DNA from: Planctomycetota bacterium
GTDB lineage: Bacteria; Planctomycetota; Phycisphaerae; UBA1845; UTPLA1
DNA: 64,000 nt
Reading direction: 5' to 3'
Assembly: GCA_003576905.1 (NCBI GenBank)
Contig: QEVG01000002.1
Location: 124,001 to 188,000, forward strand
Shown here: piece by piece, positions 44,925-53,224 of the stretch
How positions within the stretch are numbered: position 1 is the first letter of the stretch
How the letters are laid out: each line of letters opens with the position of its first letter
Notes under the pieces: model-generated
The model's input: only the letters and a program-made list of their open reading frames with translations
Told to the model about the DNA's origin: nothing
Database searches by the model: none
Made by a program: the position numbers and the translations under genes

Positions 44925-45066
44925 CCATTCAGCCTTCCTGCGCAAGGAACGCGGTTTTTCAGGATAAAAATAATTTGTGCATGCCCTCGCTCAGGTTTCT
45001 TATCCGGACCCTCCAGAGCGGCCCCCGCGCCGTCCCGCGCCCCCCTCGCCGCCTTCGCCCAACCCG

Positions 45067-45082
45067 TCGTGCCTCCGTGCCT
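45067..45082 (-). repeat. two aggcacgg/aggcacga octamers
   Basis: TCGTGCCT and CCGTGCCT in tandem, the reverse complement of the octamer units found in frame inside ileS at 29195-29226. Shows the unit is dispersed, not unique to ileS. Confidence 0.55.
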
Positions 45083-45170
45083 TTTTGGGACCCCGTTCCG
45101 CCGTTTCGACTCTTCGAAGTTTTTGACTCGTTGCGCTGCCTTCTCCGTTCTCTTTTCCCTCGCGCTGCGC

Positions 45171-45947
45171 CTACTTCCCCTTGTACTCCGCCTTCCGCTT
45201 TTCCATGAACGCCTTCATGCCTTCCTTCTGGTCCTCCGTCGCGAAGAGCATGTAGAACATCTTCCGCTCGTAGTCGAGCCCCTCGGAAAGGCCCGTCTCG
45301 AATGCCTTCAGCACCGCCTCCTTCGCCACGCGCACCGCCACCGGAGAGCGCTCGCTGATCTCCTTCGCCAGCGAGATCGCCTCGTCGAGGTACTTCTCCA
45401 CCGGAAGCACCCGATTCACCAGCCCCAGCGCCTGCGCCTCCTGCGCCGAGAAGAACCGCCCCGTAAGGATCAGCTCCATCGCACGGTACTTCCCGACCGT
45501 CTTCGACAGCCGCTGCGTCCCGCCCGCCCCGGGCATGACCCCGATGTTGATCTCCGGCTGGCCGAACTTCGCCGTCTCGCTGGCGATGACGATGTCGCAG
45601 TGCATCGCGAGCTCGCAGCCGCCGCCGAGGCAGAACCCGCTCACCGCCGCGATGATGGGCTTTCGGATGCGCTTGATCCGCTCCCATCGGGCAAGGTTGT
45701 TGCGCTCATACATGTCGACGACGCTCGCCTCGGCCATCTCCTTGATGTCCGCGCCGGCGGCGAAGGCCCGCTCGTTGCCCGTCACGACGATGCACCGGAC
45801 CGCGGGGTCGGTATCCAGCCGCTCCATCGTCTCGATGAGCGTGTCCATGAGGGGGATGTTGAGCGCGTTGAGCACGTCGGGTCGATTGAGTTGCAGCACC
45901 GTCACGGGGCCGTGCGACTGAACGATGAGTATGTTGTTGTCCGCCAT
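45171..45947 (-). CDS. enoyl-CoA hydratase (PaaF-like)
   Basis: 258 residues, crotonase fold. It has LQLNRPDVLNALNIPLM, AFAAGADIKEMAE (oxyanion 1), GFCLGGGCELAMHCD (oxyanion 2), and NIGVMPGAGGTQRL with the second catalytic Glu, as in EchA/PaaF hydratases. GAGGAG lies 7 bases before the ATG. It is the first gene of the crotonase-dehydrogenase group but is separated from the PaaG-like gene by 734 bases, so it may have its own transcript. Confidence 0.94.
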   Translation of the reverse strand: MADNNILIVQSHGPVTVLQLNRPDVLNALNIPLMDTLIETMERLDTDPAVRCIVVTGNERAFAAGADIKEMAEASVVDMYERNNLARWERIKRIRKPIIAAVSGFCLGGGCELAMHCDIVIASETAKFGQPEINIGVMPGAGGTQRLSKTVGKYRAMELILTGRFFSAQEAQALGLVNRVLPVEKYLDEAISLAKEISERSPVAVRVAKEAVLKAFETGLSEGLDYERKMFYMLFATEDQKEGMKAFMEKRKAEYKGK

Positions 45948-46211
45948 CCTGCGACTCCTCGGGGGCCTTTGGAAAGGCCGCTATGGTAACGCCGCCGCCT
46001 CGGCCGTGGTATGCCACGCCGCGCGTGCGCGGGGGCCTTGTGAGGAGTCCCTTCGCCCGTTGCCGCGGCCGTCGGTCCGTGCCCCCGCTCCGCGTCGGCG
46101 CAAATTCGCGAAACGCGCCGCACGGCCCTACACTCCGGCGGATAGGCCGGGGCGTGGCGGCGATTGCCGCCGGGCGGCCGGTCGAAGGTGCCGACGAGGG
46201 AAGGGCGCAAG

Positions 46212-46544
46212 ATGCGAACCGTGCTGCTGCTCGGACACGACGGAATGGGCCACGGAGACGCGGAGCTGGGTCGCCGGATTCTCGCGACCTTTTTCCGAAA
46301 GAGCGTCGCAATCAGGGATCTGCACGCCGTACTGCTGTATAACGCGGGGGTCCGGCTTGCTGCGGAGGGTTCGCCCGTCCTGACCGAGCTGCGCCAGTTG
46401 CACGACAACGGCGTGGACATCTCGCCGTGCGCGACCTGCGTGGATCACTTCGGCCTGCGCGACAGGATCGCCGTCGGCGAGATCGGCACGATGGACGGCA
46501 TCGTGGATGAACTGAACAGGGCGGAGAAGGTCATTACCCTGTGA
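46212..46544 (+). CDS. DsrE-family protein similar to the C-terminal half of YedF
   Basis: 110 residues. DsrE/DsrF-like fold with GDAELGRRILATFF, LYNAGVRLAAEGSPVL, GVDISPCATCVDHFGL, VGEIGTMDGIVDEL. The spacing and the CxxC (CATC) match the DsrE half of YedF, a protein linked to sulfur and selenium metabolism, but the TusA half is missing and no selD or selA is near. Possibly a persulfide carrier. AGGGAAGGG precedes the ATG. Overlaps the next gene (GTGA). Confidence 0.82.
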   Translation: MRTVLLLGHDGMGHGDAELGRRILATFFRKSVAIRDLHAVLLYNAGVRLAAEGSPVLTELRQLHDNGVDISPCATCVDHFGLRDRIAVGEIGTMDGIVDELNRAEKVITL

Positions 46545-46987
46545 GTGCCGCAAGTGCGGCATCCGCGCAGCGGGAAACGCCGATGGTCCGTGAACTCACG
46601 ATTCAAACCCGCGGGCAGGGGCTGTACGAGTTTACGCGCGAGCTTCAGGCCCTCGTTGCGGCCGCCGGTCTCGCCGAGGGCCTCTGCACCGTGATGGTCC
46701 GCCATACCTCGGCGAGCCTCGTCATTCAGGAGAACGCCGAACCGTCGGCCCGGCGCGATCTGGACGCCTGGCTCAACCGGCTGGTGAAGGAAGGCGATCC
46801 GCTCTACACCCACACCGCCGAGGGGCCGGACGACATGCCCTCGCACATCAAGTCGGCCCTGACGTCGACCACGTTGGGCATTCCGATCGTCGGCGGGGTC
46901 TTAGGGCTTGGGACCTGGCAGGGGGTCTACCTCTGGGAGCACCGCCGCCACGGCGCAGCGCGGCGCGTCCTCGTCCACATCGCGTAG
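46541..46987 (+). CDS. yjbQ: YjbQ family protein (UPF0047, thiamin-phosphate synthase-like)
   Basis: 148 residues. Single UPF0047 domain: CTVMVRHTSASLVIQENAEP, RDLDAWLNRLV, HTAEGPDDMPSHIKSALTST and LGTWQGVYLWEHR. E. coli YjbQ has been linked to a secondary thiamin-phosphate synthase activity; the physiological role is unclear. GTG 46541 overlaps the DsrE stop; ATG 46583 in the same frame would remove a 14-residue Ala-rich lead and is equally possible. Confidence 0.9.
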   Translation: MSAASAASAQRETPMVRELTIQTRGQGLYEFTRELQALVAAAGLAEGLCTVMVRHTSASLVIQENAEPSARRDLDAWLNRLVKEGDPLYTHTAEGPDDMPSHIKSALTSTTLGIPIVGGVLGLGTWQGVYLWEHRRHGAARRVLVHIA

Positions 46988-47020
46988 CACACGCGGCGCC
47001 GCCCCCGCGCCGGCGCGTGC

Positions 47021-47758
47021 TCACGCGGTTTCGAGCAGCCCGCGCATCCGCTCCAGCTTGATCGACCAGTATTCCTTCATCTTCTCCGCCGTGCGCGCGT
47101 CCGGCAGCTTGCCGTGCTGGACCGACACCATCGACTTGTCTTCGCCCTTCGCGTAGAAGTTGGCATCGACGTGCGACCGTCCGTCCGACCAGGTAATGCG
47201 CATGGACTTGTTCGGCGTCGCCTTTCGGATGGATATGAACTCGCCCAGCCAGCGGGCGCGCAGCGACGACTCGTTCCACGCACCGAAGAGCCGTTCGAGC
47301 GGCACCGTCACGGTCTTGCTGCCGCTGATCTGGAAGCCGTCGGGCTTCTCGTGCTTTTCCCGGCGCCCCCGCGCCTGCTCGTACCCGACGGTGATCATCT
47401 GCGACCACCATCCGCTCAGGTCGTGGCGCACGTGCAGGAACTCCGCGATGTCGCGATGGGTCATGTCCGCCGCGCCGGCCTTGTCGATCAGCGTCAGCCA
47501 TTGATCCCATGTCCGCCCCGTCGCCGCCTGCACCGCTTCACTCGTGATGCCGCCATACACAACCGGCGCCACCGGAGCGGGGGGCTTCCGTGCCGCCGGC
47601 TTCTTCTTCTTGGCCGGCAAACGCGACCGGCCCGATGCCCGCGCATCGCGCGGCTTCTCCACGCGAGTCTTGGTCGCCTTCTTCTTCCGATTCTTGGCCG
47701 GCCGGGCGGGCGCGGTTTTCCGCGAGGCGGCTCGCCTCGACTTCTTGCGGACCGACAT
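47021..47758 (-). CDS. DUF4287-SRPBCC protein with histone-H1-like N-terminus
   Basis: 245 residues. The first 65 are nearly all Lys, Arg, Ala and Pro (KNRKKKATKTRVEKPRD, KKKKPAARKPPAP). Next comes a DUF4287 domain (GITSEAVQAATGRTWDQWL, HDLSGWWSQMITVGYEQARG) and an SRPBCC/AHSA1-like domain (VPLERLFGAWNESSLRARWL, MRITWSDGRSHVDANFYAKG). The basic tail should bind DNA; the ligand-binding fold suggests a lipid or small-molecule pocket. Role unknown. Second protein in this window with such a tail. Confidence 0.82.
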   Translation of the reverse strand: MSVRKKSRRAASRKTAPARPAKNRKKKATKTRVEKPRDARASGRSRLPAKKKKPAARKPPAPVAPVVYGGITSEAVQAATGRTWDQWLTLIDKAGAADMTHRDIAEFLHVRHDLSGWWSQMITVGYEQARGRREKHEKPDGFQISGSKTVTVPLERLFGAWNESSLRARWLGEFISIRKATPNKSMRITWSDGRSHVDANFYAKGEDKSMVSVQHGKLPDARTAEKMKEYWSIKLERMRGLLETA

Positions 47759-47845
47759 GGTGGGTGCTCCCCTTGGGGTGATTCCAATACCAGGGAGTCA
47801 TTGTATGCGGACCGCGGATTGCCGCCAGCGGTCGGCGGCGAAGGT

Positions 47846-48448
47846 TCAGCCGGCGAGCTTCATGATCATTCCACTGACCCGGCTGATTCCCTTGGGGCCT
47901 ACCTTCATTAGCAGGTCAACCATGGTCCCGATGGCTTCGAGAAAGTTCTGCATGTCGTCCAGACGCTTGGAAAACGCCCGGGCTTCAGCGTTTTGGGCCG
48001 CCTTTCCGCCGGCGTCCCGAGCGGTCATATCGCGGCAGCGGTTGATCGTTTCCAGGATGGGCTCCACTTCGCGGCGCCGCCGCTGGCGGACGATCGTCTC
48101 GAAGAGCTGCCAGACGTCGGTGAGGGCTGTGAAATACTCCTTACGGTCACCCCGGATGTGTTCGCGCTGGATCAGCCCCCAGTCGACAAGGGATCGAAGG
48201 TTCATGGACGCGTTGCCGCGCGAGACCTGGAGTTTTTCCATGACGTCGTCGGTGCAGACCGGCTCCGTCGAGACGAAGCAAAGGGCGTGAATCTCCGCCA
48301 TGGTGCGGCTGATGCCCCAGTAGCTGGCCATTTCTCCCCACCGGCGAATAAACAGGGCCTTGGATTCATCAAGGCCGCGGGGGGCGTTAGACACGACGCG
48401 AGAGGGCGGCTGGGCCGCGCCGGGTGATTCAAGCGATTTCGCAGACAT
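47846..48448 (-). CDS. GbsR/MarR-type winged-helix regulator
   Basis: 200 residues. Winged helix-turn-helix of the GbsR group: LFIRRWGEMASYWGISRTMAEIHAL, VCTDDVMEKLQVSRGNASMNLRSL (recognition helix), and a helical C-terminus for dimerisation. Such proteins control osmolyte or transport genes. GGAGGT lies 6 bases before the ATG. Divergent from cstA with a 9-bp dyad (48468-48496) just before its own start, so autoregulation and control of cstA are likely. Confidence 0.9.
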   Translation of the reverse strand: MSAKSLESPGAAQPPSRVVSNAPRGLDESKALFIRRWGEMASYWGISRTMAEIHALCFVSTEPVCTDDVMEKLQVSRGNASMNLRSLVDWGLIQREHIRGDRKEYFTALTDVWQLFETIVRQRRRREVEPILETINRCRDMTARDAGGKAAQNAEARAFSKRLDDMQNFLEAIGTMVDLLMKVGPKGISRVSGMIMKLAG

Positions 48449-48467
48449 CGGCTACCTCCGAAATAAC

Positions 48468-48496
48468 CAGATATTCCATCCTTTCAAGAATATCTG
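48468..48496. promoter_or_regulatory. dyad operator for the GbsR-type regulator
   Basis: CAGATATTC (48468-48476) and GAATATCTG (48488-48496) are perfect 9-bp inverted arms with an 11-base spacer, 20 bases upstream of the regulator ATG in AT-rich DNA between regulator and cstA. On the minus strand TTGAAA falls in the spacer, so the dyad overlaps the regulator promoter region. Confidence 0.65.
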
Positions 48497-48642
48497 AAAG
48501 TATCATAGCTTTGCGTGTCCCGTTTGCCTAGCCGATTTTGGCACTGCCCGTCGCACTTGCACGTTACTGCTTGAACGACAAGAGGTAACAAGCTAAGCTG
48601 GCTTTCCGTCTCGCGGGGCCGGCCCAAAAACGGGATGACGCC

Positions 48643-50379
48643 ATGAGCCTTGTCACCATTGTCGTTGCCGCGGCCCTTTGTCTACTTGCGGCCTATCGCT
48701 TTTATGGCTGGTTTCTGGCTGCGGCCCTGCGGCTGGACCCGGACGCCGTCACGCCCGCCGTCGCGCTCCGGGACGACAACGACTATGTCCCCATCGAGCC
48801 CCGCTTCCTCCTCGGTCAGCATTTTTCCGCCATCGCCGCTGCCGGACCAATCGTGGGGCCGATCCTCGCGGGCGTGATGTTCGGCTGGCTACCGGCCCTG
48901 CTGTGGATTGTCATTGGCTCGATTTTCATCGGCGGCGTACATGACATCACCGCCTTGGTCGCGTCGGTGCGACACAAGGCCCGGTCCATCGCGGAGGTCG
49001 TTCGCGAGCACATGAGCCGCCGCTCGTACGTGCTTTTTCTGGCGTTCGTCTGGTTCGCCCTGGTCTATATCGTCGTCGCATTTACCGACATAACGGCGTC
49101 GTCGTTCATCGGGAGCATTGAGCTAGAGAGCGGCGAGCAAGTCAGCGGCGGCGGAATTGCCACGAGTTCCCTCCTTTATCTGCTCCTTCCCGTAATCATG
49201 GGGCTGCTGCTGAGATTCACCCGGCTTCCGCTGCCTTTCGCCACGGTCATCTTTCTCCCGCTGGTGGGTGTCGCGATCTGGGCCGGTCAGCTTCTGCCGC
49301 TGGACTTCTCCGCGATTCTCAAGATGTCACCGGCCGCGGCGCAGCGCCTGTGGGGCGTGTTACTGCTAATCTATTGCTTCGTCGCATCCATGGTGCCGAT
49401 GTGGCTGCTGCTGCAGCCGCGCGGACATCTCGGAGGGTACTTTCTCTATTTTGCCCTTGTCGGCGGAGCGCTCGGCCTTGTCCTCGGCGGGGAGAAGATC
49501 CAGTATCCCGCCTACACCGGCTGGACCACTCCCAAGGGCGAGACGCTGTTTCCGATGCTGTTCATTCTTATCGCCTGCGGGGCGTGCTCAGGTTTTCATT
49601 CCATCGTCGCGTCGGGCACCACCTGCAAGCAGCTACGCCGCGAAACGGATGCGAAGATCATCGGTTACGGGGCGATGCTGATGGAAGGCATGGTCGCGGT
49701 TGTCTCGCTCTGCTGCGTCATGCGGCTCGCGCCGGACGCGCCGCTTCTTGCCGGCCAGGGCGGCCCGCGGCCGAATTATCTGTACGCGTCGGGCATTGGT
49801 TCATTCCTCGGTGTATTGGGAATTCCCGCGGCCTTTGGCGTGTCGTTCGGGCTCATGGCGTTTACGACCTTTGTCTATGACACGCTCGACGTCTGCACGC
49901 GCCTGGGGCGATACGTCCTGGAGGAACTCTTCAGCTGGCGGGGCCGTGCCGGACGAGTGGCATCGACGGCCCTCACCGCCGGAGTCCCGCTCTATTTCCT
50001 GATGGGTCAGCCCACCGATCCGGGCGGCCGCATCGTTCCCGTCTGGCGCGTCTTCTGGGATCTCTTCGGAGCGAGCAACCAGCTCCTGGCGGCGTTGACA
50101 CTGATCGGCGTGACCGTCTGGCTGTGGCAGACGCGGCGCGCCCGCTGGGTCTGGTTGGTGACCGGCCTGCCTATGATCTGGATGTACGTGATGAGCACGT
50201 GGGCGCTGATGCGCATCATCGGCGCGCAGTGGTCGGCCCACGGCCTCTCAGCGGATCCCGTGCCGTGGGTTGGAGTTACCCTTCTGGCACTCGCGGCGCT
50301 CATGCTCATCGAGGCCGTGCGGCTTCTCTTCGGCCGCGAGACGCTGCCGCCGCCGCGCGAGGCGGTGCCCGCGACGTGA
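48643..50379 (+). CDS. cstA: carbon starvation protein CstA, peptide/pyruvate transporter family
   Basis: 578 residues, about 16 membrane helices. Inner-membrane transporter induced by carbon starvation in other bacteria, importing peptides or pyruvate. Signatures: FLLGQHFSAIAAAGPIVGPI, GSIFIGGVHDITALVASVRH, CGACSGFHSIVASGTTCKQL and WRVFWDLFGASNQLLAALTL. It lacks the longer C-terminus of some CstA proteins. Weak upstream promoter match (TTGAAC 48571, TAAGCT 48594). Start and stop fit a normal family length; the next gene overlaps by 1 base. Confidence 0.93.
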   Translation: MSLVTIVVAAALCLLAAYRFYGWFLAAALRLDPDAVTPAVALRDDNDYVPIEPRFLLGQHFSAIAAAGPIVGPILAGVMFGWLPALLWIVIGSIFIGGVHDITALVASVRHKARSIAEVVREHMSRRSYVLFLAFVWFALVYIVVAFTDITASSFIGSIELESGEQVSGGGIATSSLLYLLLPVIMGLLLRFTRLPLPFATVIFLPLVGVAIWAGQLLPLDFSAILKMSPAAAQRLWGVLLLIYCFVASMVPMWLLLQPRGHLGGYFLYFALVGGALGLVLGGEKIQYPAYTGWTTPKGETLFPMLFILIACGACSGFHSIVASGTTCKQLRRETDAKIIGYGAMLMEGMVAVVSLCCVMRLAPDAPLLAGQGGPRPNYLYASGIGSFLGVLGIPAAFGVSFGLMAFTTFVYDTLDVCTRLGRYVLEELFSWRGRAGRVASTALTAGVPLYFLMGQPTDPGGRIVPVWRVFWDLFGASNQLLAALTLIGVTVWLWQTRRARWVWLVTGLPMIWMYVMSTWALMRIIGAQWSAHGLSADPVPWVGVTLLALAALMLIEAVRLLFGRETLPPPREAVPAT

Positions 50380-51059
50380 TGCGCCGCCGCGGGAATCGGC
50401 GGCCCGGAGCGCGGCCCATGCGTTCTTCCCTTGGCCATCTCCTCCCCGCGGCCGGCCTGCTGATCCTGATTCCGCACATGTTCTCCGGGTGCGGAGTTGT
50501 TCAAACGGACGTTCCATTCGCCGCTCTGGAGTTTCCACTTGGCAACACCGCCGTCGTGGATCGGATTGCGGCCTTCGGTGTCCCGAACTGGAGCGGAGTG
50601 CAGCCGCACAACGGGATCGACCTGGTGGTCAGCGATTCCCTTGCCTCTTCACCCGTCGTATCACCGGCAGCGGGTACGGTCCGGCGGATTTCGCTCAACG
50701 AAAACTCATTCTCAAACCCGGTCGGACAGTTCATCCTCACGGTCGAGTTACGCGTCAACGCCGAATGGACGGTCAGCCTCGTGCTGGAGCCGGGCACAGT
50801 CGATCCAGACCTGCGCGCGGCGCAACGCGCCGCGGTCCATGTCGCCGAGGGCGATGTGGTCGCGGTCGGTTCACCGGTTGCGGAACTGCTGGTCGGGTCC
50901 CTCGGGTATGCGCATCTGCATTACATGGTGCATCGCAACGGTCACGCCGTCTGCGCGTACGCGCATTCATCTGATGCCGCGCGGGCCATATTCGACACGT
51001 TGGCTGACCGGTCGGGCAGCCATGTGCCGGATGGGCGGGTTTGCTACGCGCCGCAATAA
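50379..51059 (+). CDS. M23-peptidase-like lipoprotein
   Basis: 226 residues. Basic N-terminus and hydrophobic segment end in the lipobox HMFSGC, so lipid-anchored. The domain shows VQPHNGIDLVV (zinc ligands His and Asp), VSPAAGTVRRI, EGDVVAVGSPVAELLVG and AHLHYMV (HxH), the lysostaphin-type order, so zinc ligands are conserved and endopeptidase activity is possible. ATG 50379 overlaps the cstA stop (TGATG); ATG 50418 is another start. Substrate would be peptidoglycan cross-links. Confidence 0.8.
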   Translation: MRRRGNRRPGARPMRSSLGHLLPAAGLLILIPHMFSGCGVVQTDVPFAALEFPLGNTAVVDRIAAFGVPNWSGVQPHNGIDLVVSDSLASSPVVSPAAGTVRRISLNENSFSNPVGQFILTVELRVNAEWTVSLVLEPGTVDPDLRAAQRAAVHVAEGDVVAVGSPVAELLVGSLGYAHLHYMVHRNGHAVCAYAHSSDAARAIFDTLADRSGSHVPDGRVCYAPQ

Positions 51060-51236
51060 CGGAAAGGGCTTGCGTCCAGGGTTCTTCGTCTTTTTTTACA
51101 CCGACACGCATGTGGATTGCATGGATCGTCGGGGGATCAGGAACGCTTCGTCGTGAAGGACAAGCCGAGCGGAGAGTGAGAAACGGGGGAGACGCCGCCA
51201 CCGGAACCAGCAGGCAGAAGAATTCGCGCGAAGTGG

Positions 51237-51530
51237 CTATCGAACAGCCGCGACCTGTTCCTCCGACAAGAGCCTCAGGTACTTTTCCTGCGCTAGGACC
51301 TGATCGGTCGGGACCATCGTAATCACGTCCCACGGACAGACCTGCGCGCAGAGTTTGCAGCCGATGCACGTCTGGATATCGATCGAGCAAACCCCCATTG
51401 CATAGCCGGGGTGCAAGGGGTCGCGGATCTTATCAATGCAATCCACCGGGCAGACCGTCACGCAGGCATCGCAGCCGGTGCAGAGGTCTTCATCGAGGAT
51501 TGCGAGCTGCTTGGGGAGTTTCTTCGCCAT
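51237..51530 (-). CDS. 2[4Fe-4S] ferredoxin
   Basis: 97 residues from ATG 51530. Two 4Fe-4S motifs, CTGCDACVTVCPVDC and CIGCKLCAQVCPWD, eight cysteines all present, separated by a longer loop (KIRDPLHPGYAMGVCSI) and followed by a C-terminal helix. Small electron carrier; partner unknown. ATG 51587 would extend it by 19 basic residues with no support. It is followed (minus strand) by a 177-base gap with no gene. Confidence 0.92.
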   Translation of the reverse strand: MAKKLPKQLAILDEDLCTGCDACVTVCPVDCIDKIRDPLHPGYAMGVCSIDIQTCIGCKLCAQVCPWDVITMVPTDQVLAQEKYLRLLSEEQVAAVR

Positions 51531-51649
51531 TCGTCGTGTCGCCTGTCTCGGCGGCTTTCTCGGGTTGTTTCGGTCGGCAAAATACACGACCCGCTCGAGG
51601 GCGCGTCATGGCTTGCGGGTTCAAAGGGAAGATAGTGGCCCCGGCCGGC

Positions 51650-52564
51650 TCAGGCAAGTCCGGTCGGCGGTTGGGGCTTGGGCACGCCTGCCGGTCGGCG
51701 GCGCGTCCGAAGGTCGGGCCTGAGCCGCTCCGATGCGGCCGGTCGAAGCTGGTCATCGGACAAGGGCCGTGCTGAGTTATTTCCTGCTCCGTTGGGGCGT
51801 TTGCCATTTCCCCGGTGGGCGGCGATGCCGGAATGCGCCGCGCCGTTCCCATTGCCGTTGCCATTGGCGGAAACTGTGACGGCGGCTTCGTCTTCATCAG
51901 GGACGCACATGAGCGGGCGGCTGTTGCGAATGCGCTCATTGGCCGCGCCGGAGATAAGCTCCTCGGTGGTGACGAGGACGGCGCCTTTGGCATCCATCTG
52001 CCTCATCGTCAGCTCATAATCGCCCGCGCTCCAGCACCCGCAGGCGTCGGTCACGACGGCGATGCGATGCTGCCGGGCGAGCAGCGCCAATACCGCGGAC
52101 TTGACGCAGTGTTCCGCAACTACGCCAAACACGACGAGGTGATTGACGGACAGCGACTGGAAGAATCGATCCGCCTTCGGGTTGGAGAGAAAGTCGCGCG
52201 TCCGCTTGGTGAAGATGACTTGCTGAAACTTGCGGAAAGGATCGTGTGGAACGTCGAACGTGTTGTCGCCCATGATCAGAATGCGCCGCGGCATCAGCGT
52301 AAACGGTATCTTGCGCTGGCCGGGTGAGCGATCGATGCAGTAGGGCGGAAGTCCGCGAAGCGATTCACCGGTGCGGTGCGACTCCAGGCTGGAAACCATG
52401 GGCAGTTGCTCGGTGCGTGCCCAGATCATCAGACGGCGGATGTTCGGGAGAATCTCGGTCCTGTTTGTGACCGGAAGTGCTCCCTTCGGAAGAAGCAAGT
52501 CGCACTGCGTATTCAAATCGACCAGGATCCGGTCGAACGAGTACCGACGCGCGTGGCTGGTCAT
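51650..52564 (-). CDS. isochorismatase-like cysteine hydrolase with a low-complexity C-terminus
   Basis: 304 residues. The hydrolase domain (1-195) has the Asp in FDRILVDLNTQCDLLL, the Lys in VIFTKRTRDF and nucleophile Cys in VVAEHCVKSAVLALLA, so the Asp-Lys-Cys triad is complete; nicotinamidase-like enzymes share it. The last 80 residues are low-complexity, Asn/Gly-rich (ANGNGNGNGAAHSG) then Arg/Pro-rich. GGAGG lies 5 bases before the ATG. Substrate unknown. Confidence 0.88.
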   Translation of the reverse strand: MTSHARRYSFDRILVDLNTQCDLLLPKGALPVTNRTEILPNIRRLMIWARTEQLPMVSSLESHRTGESLRGLPPYCIDRSPGQRKIPFTLMPRRILIMGDNTFDVPHDPFRKFQQVIFTKRTRDFLSNPKADRFFQSLSVNHLVVFGVVAEHCVKSAVLALLARQHRIAVVTDACGCWSAGDYELTMRQMDAKGAVLVTTEELISGAANERIRNSRPLMCVPDEDEAAVTVSANGNGNGNGAAHSGIAAHRGNGKRPNGAGNNSARPLSDDQLRPAASERLRPDLRTRRRPAGVPKPQPPTGLA

Positions 52565-53224
52565 TCCCGCCTCCCCACTTGCTGGTCAGTCGCGCCGCCC
52601 ACCTGAAACGGACGAAAGTCACAACCCCGAACGGGGTCGGAGCGGCTGCATGCTTCCCGAGAAAAAGCGATTCAAGATGATCTTGTGAAATGCTCGGAGA
52701 TTCCGCTGCATTGCATCGCAATTTCCCCTCGATGTTTGAATGATACACCGCGATGTTTCAGAAGGCGAGTTGCCTTTTCGCTAAAGATTCGTTTTCGTTT
52801 CGCGAGCAATAAAAGTGCCGGCTGCCCCGCCGCGAATCAGACTTCGGAAGTCCGGGAAATCTCGCCGCTTACAGCGAAATCGTTGCAAAGCGTATGCACA
52901 CTAAGGCCCACAGATTTTTCCCAATTTAACTTGGGTCGGACTTTCTGGCAGGCGACGACGATTCCTGAGCGCATCCGTTTGTAACGAATGCGGGGCAAAT
53001 GCAACACAACTTGCTGCGCCAACTGAAAATATCACAGGCCACCGCATCCCCCGGTGAAATGCCACAGGAATACGGAGCGGACCGCAAATCCGCCCACTGC
53101 GTTGACATGCCGTCCCGCCGGGTCACAATCGACCCGCAGGGTGCCGGTTTCTTGCAGGGCAGGACTGCCGACGCAAGCCCGACTTGTCGAATCGGTCGCC
53201 GATGTATGGAGGCTCGATTCAAGG
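52565..53224. other. 660-base gap, no convincing gene
   Basis: Between divergent genes. GC falls clearly in 52735-52990. Hairpin CCCAA/TTGGG (about 52919-52935) and a GACTTC-G-GAAGTC dyad (52840-52852) are present. Short frames here have no good ribosome site or recognisable pattern. It should carry the promoters of the hydrolase and lipoprotein genes. Confidence 0.45.

Larger units (their letters stand above)
44437..45170. other. 734-base gap, no gene; contains repeats
   Basis: Between two crotonase genes. No credible coding sequence on either strand. It holds the palindrome/tandem repeat at 44896-44924, the octamer pair at 45067-45082, a TTCCT/AGGAA dyad near 44933-44947 and an AT-rich patch near 44960-44976. 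It probably includes the promoter of the PaaG-PaaH genes on the minus strand. Confidence 0.5.

Noticed and set aside
44430-45989. Long plus-strand frame across the crotonase gap
   Set aside because: It would run antisense through the entire PaaF-like gene; the sequence is Arg/Pro/His-rich with no recognisable domain.
51060-51110. Terminator after the M23-like gene
   Set aside because: A T-run (51091-51097) is present but no stable stem precedes it.
52685-52984. Short plus-strand frame in the 52.6-53.2 kb gap
   Set aside because: No ribosome site, composition unlike nearby genes, Cys/Phe-rich without a pattern; treated as non-coding.
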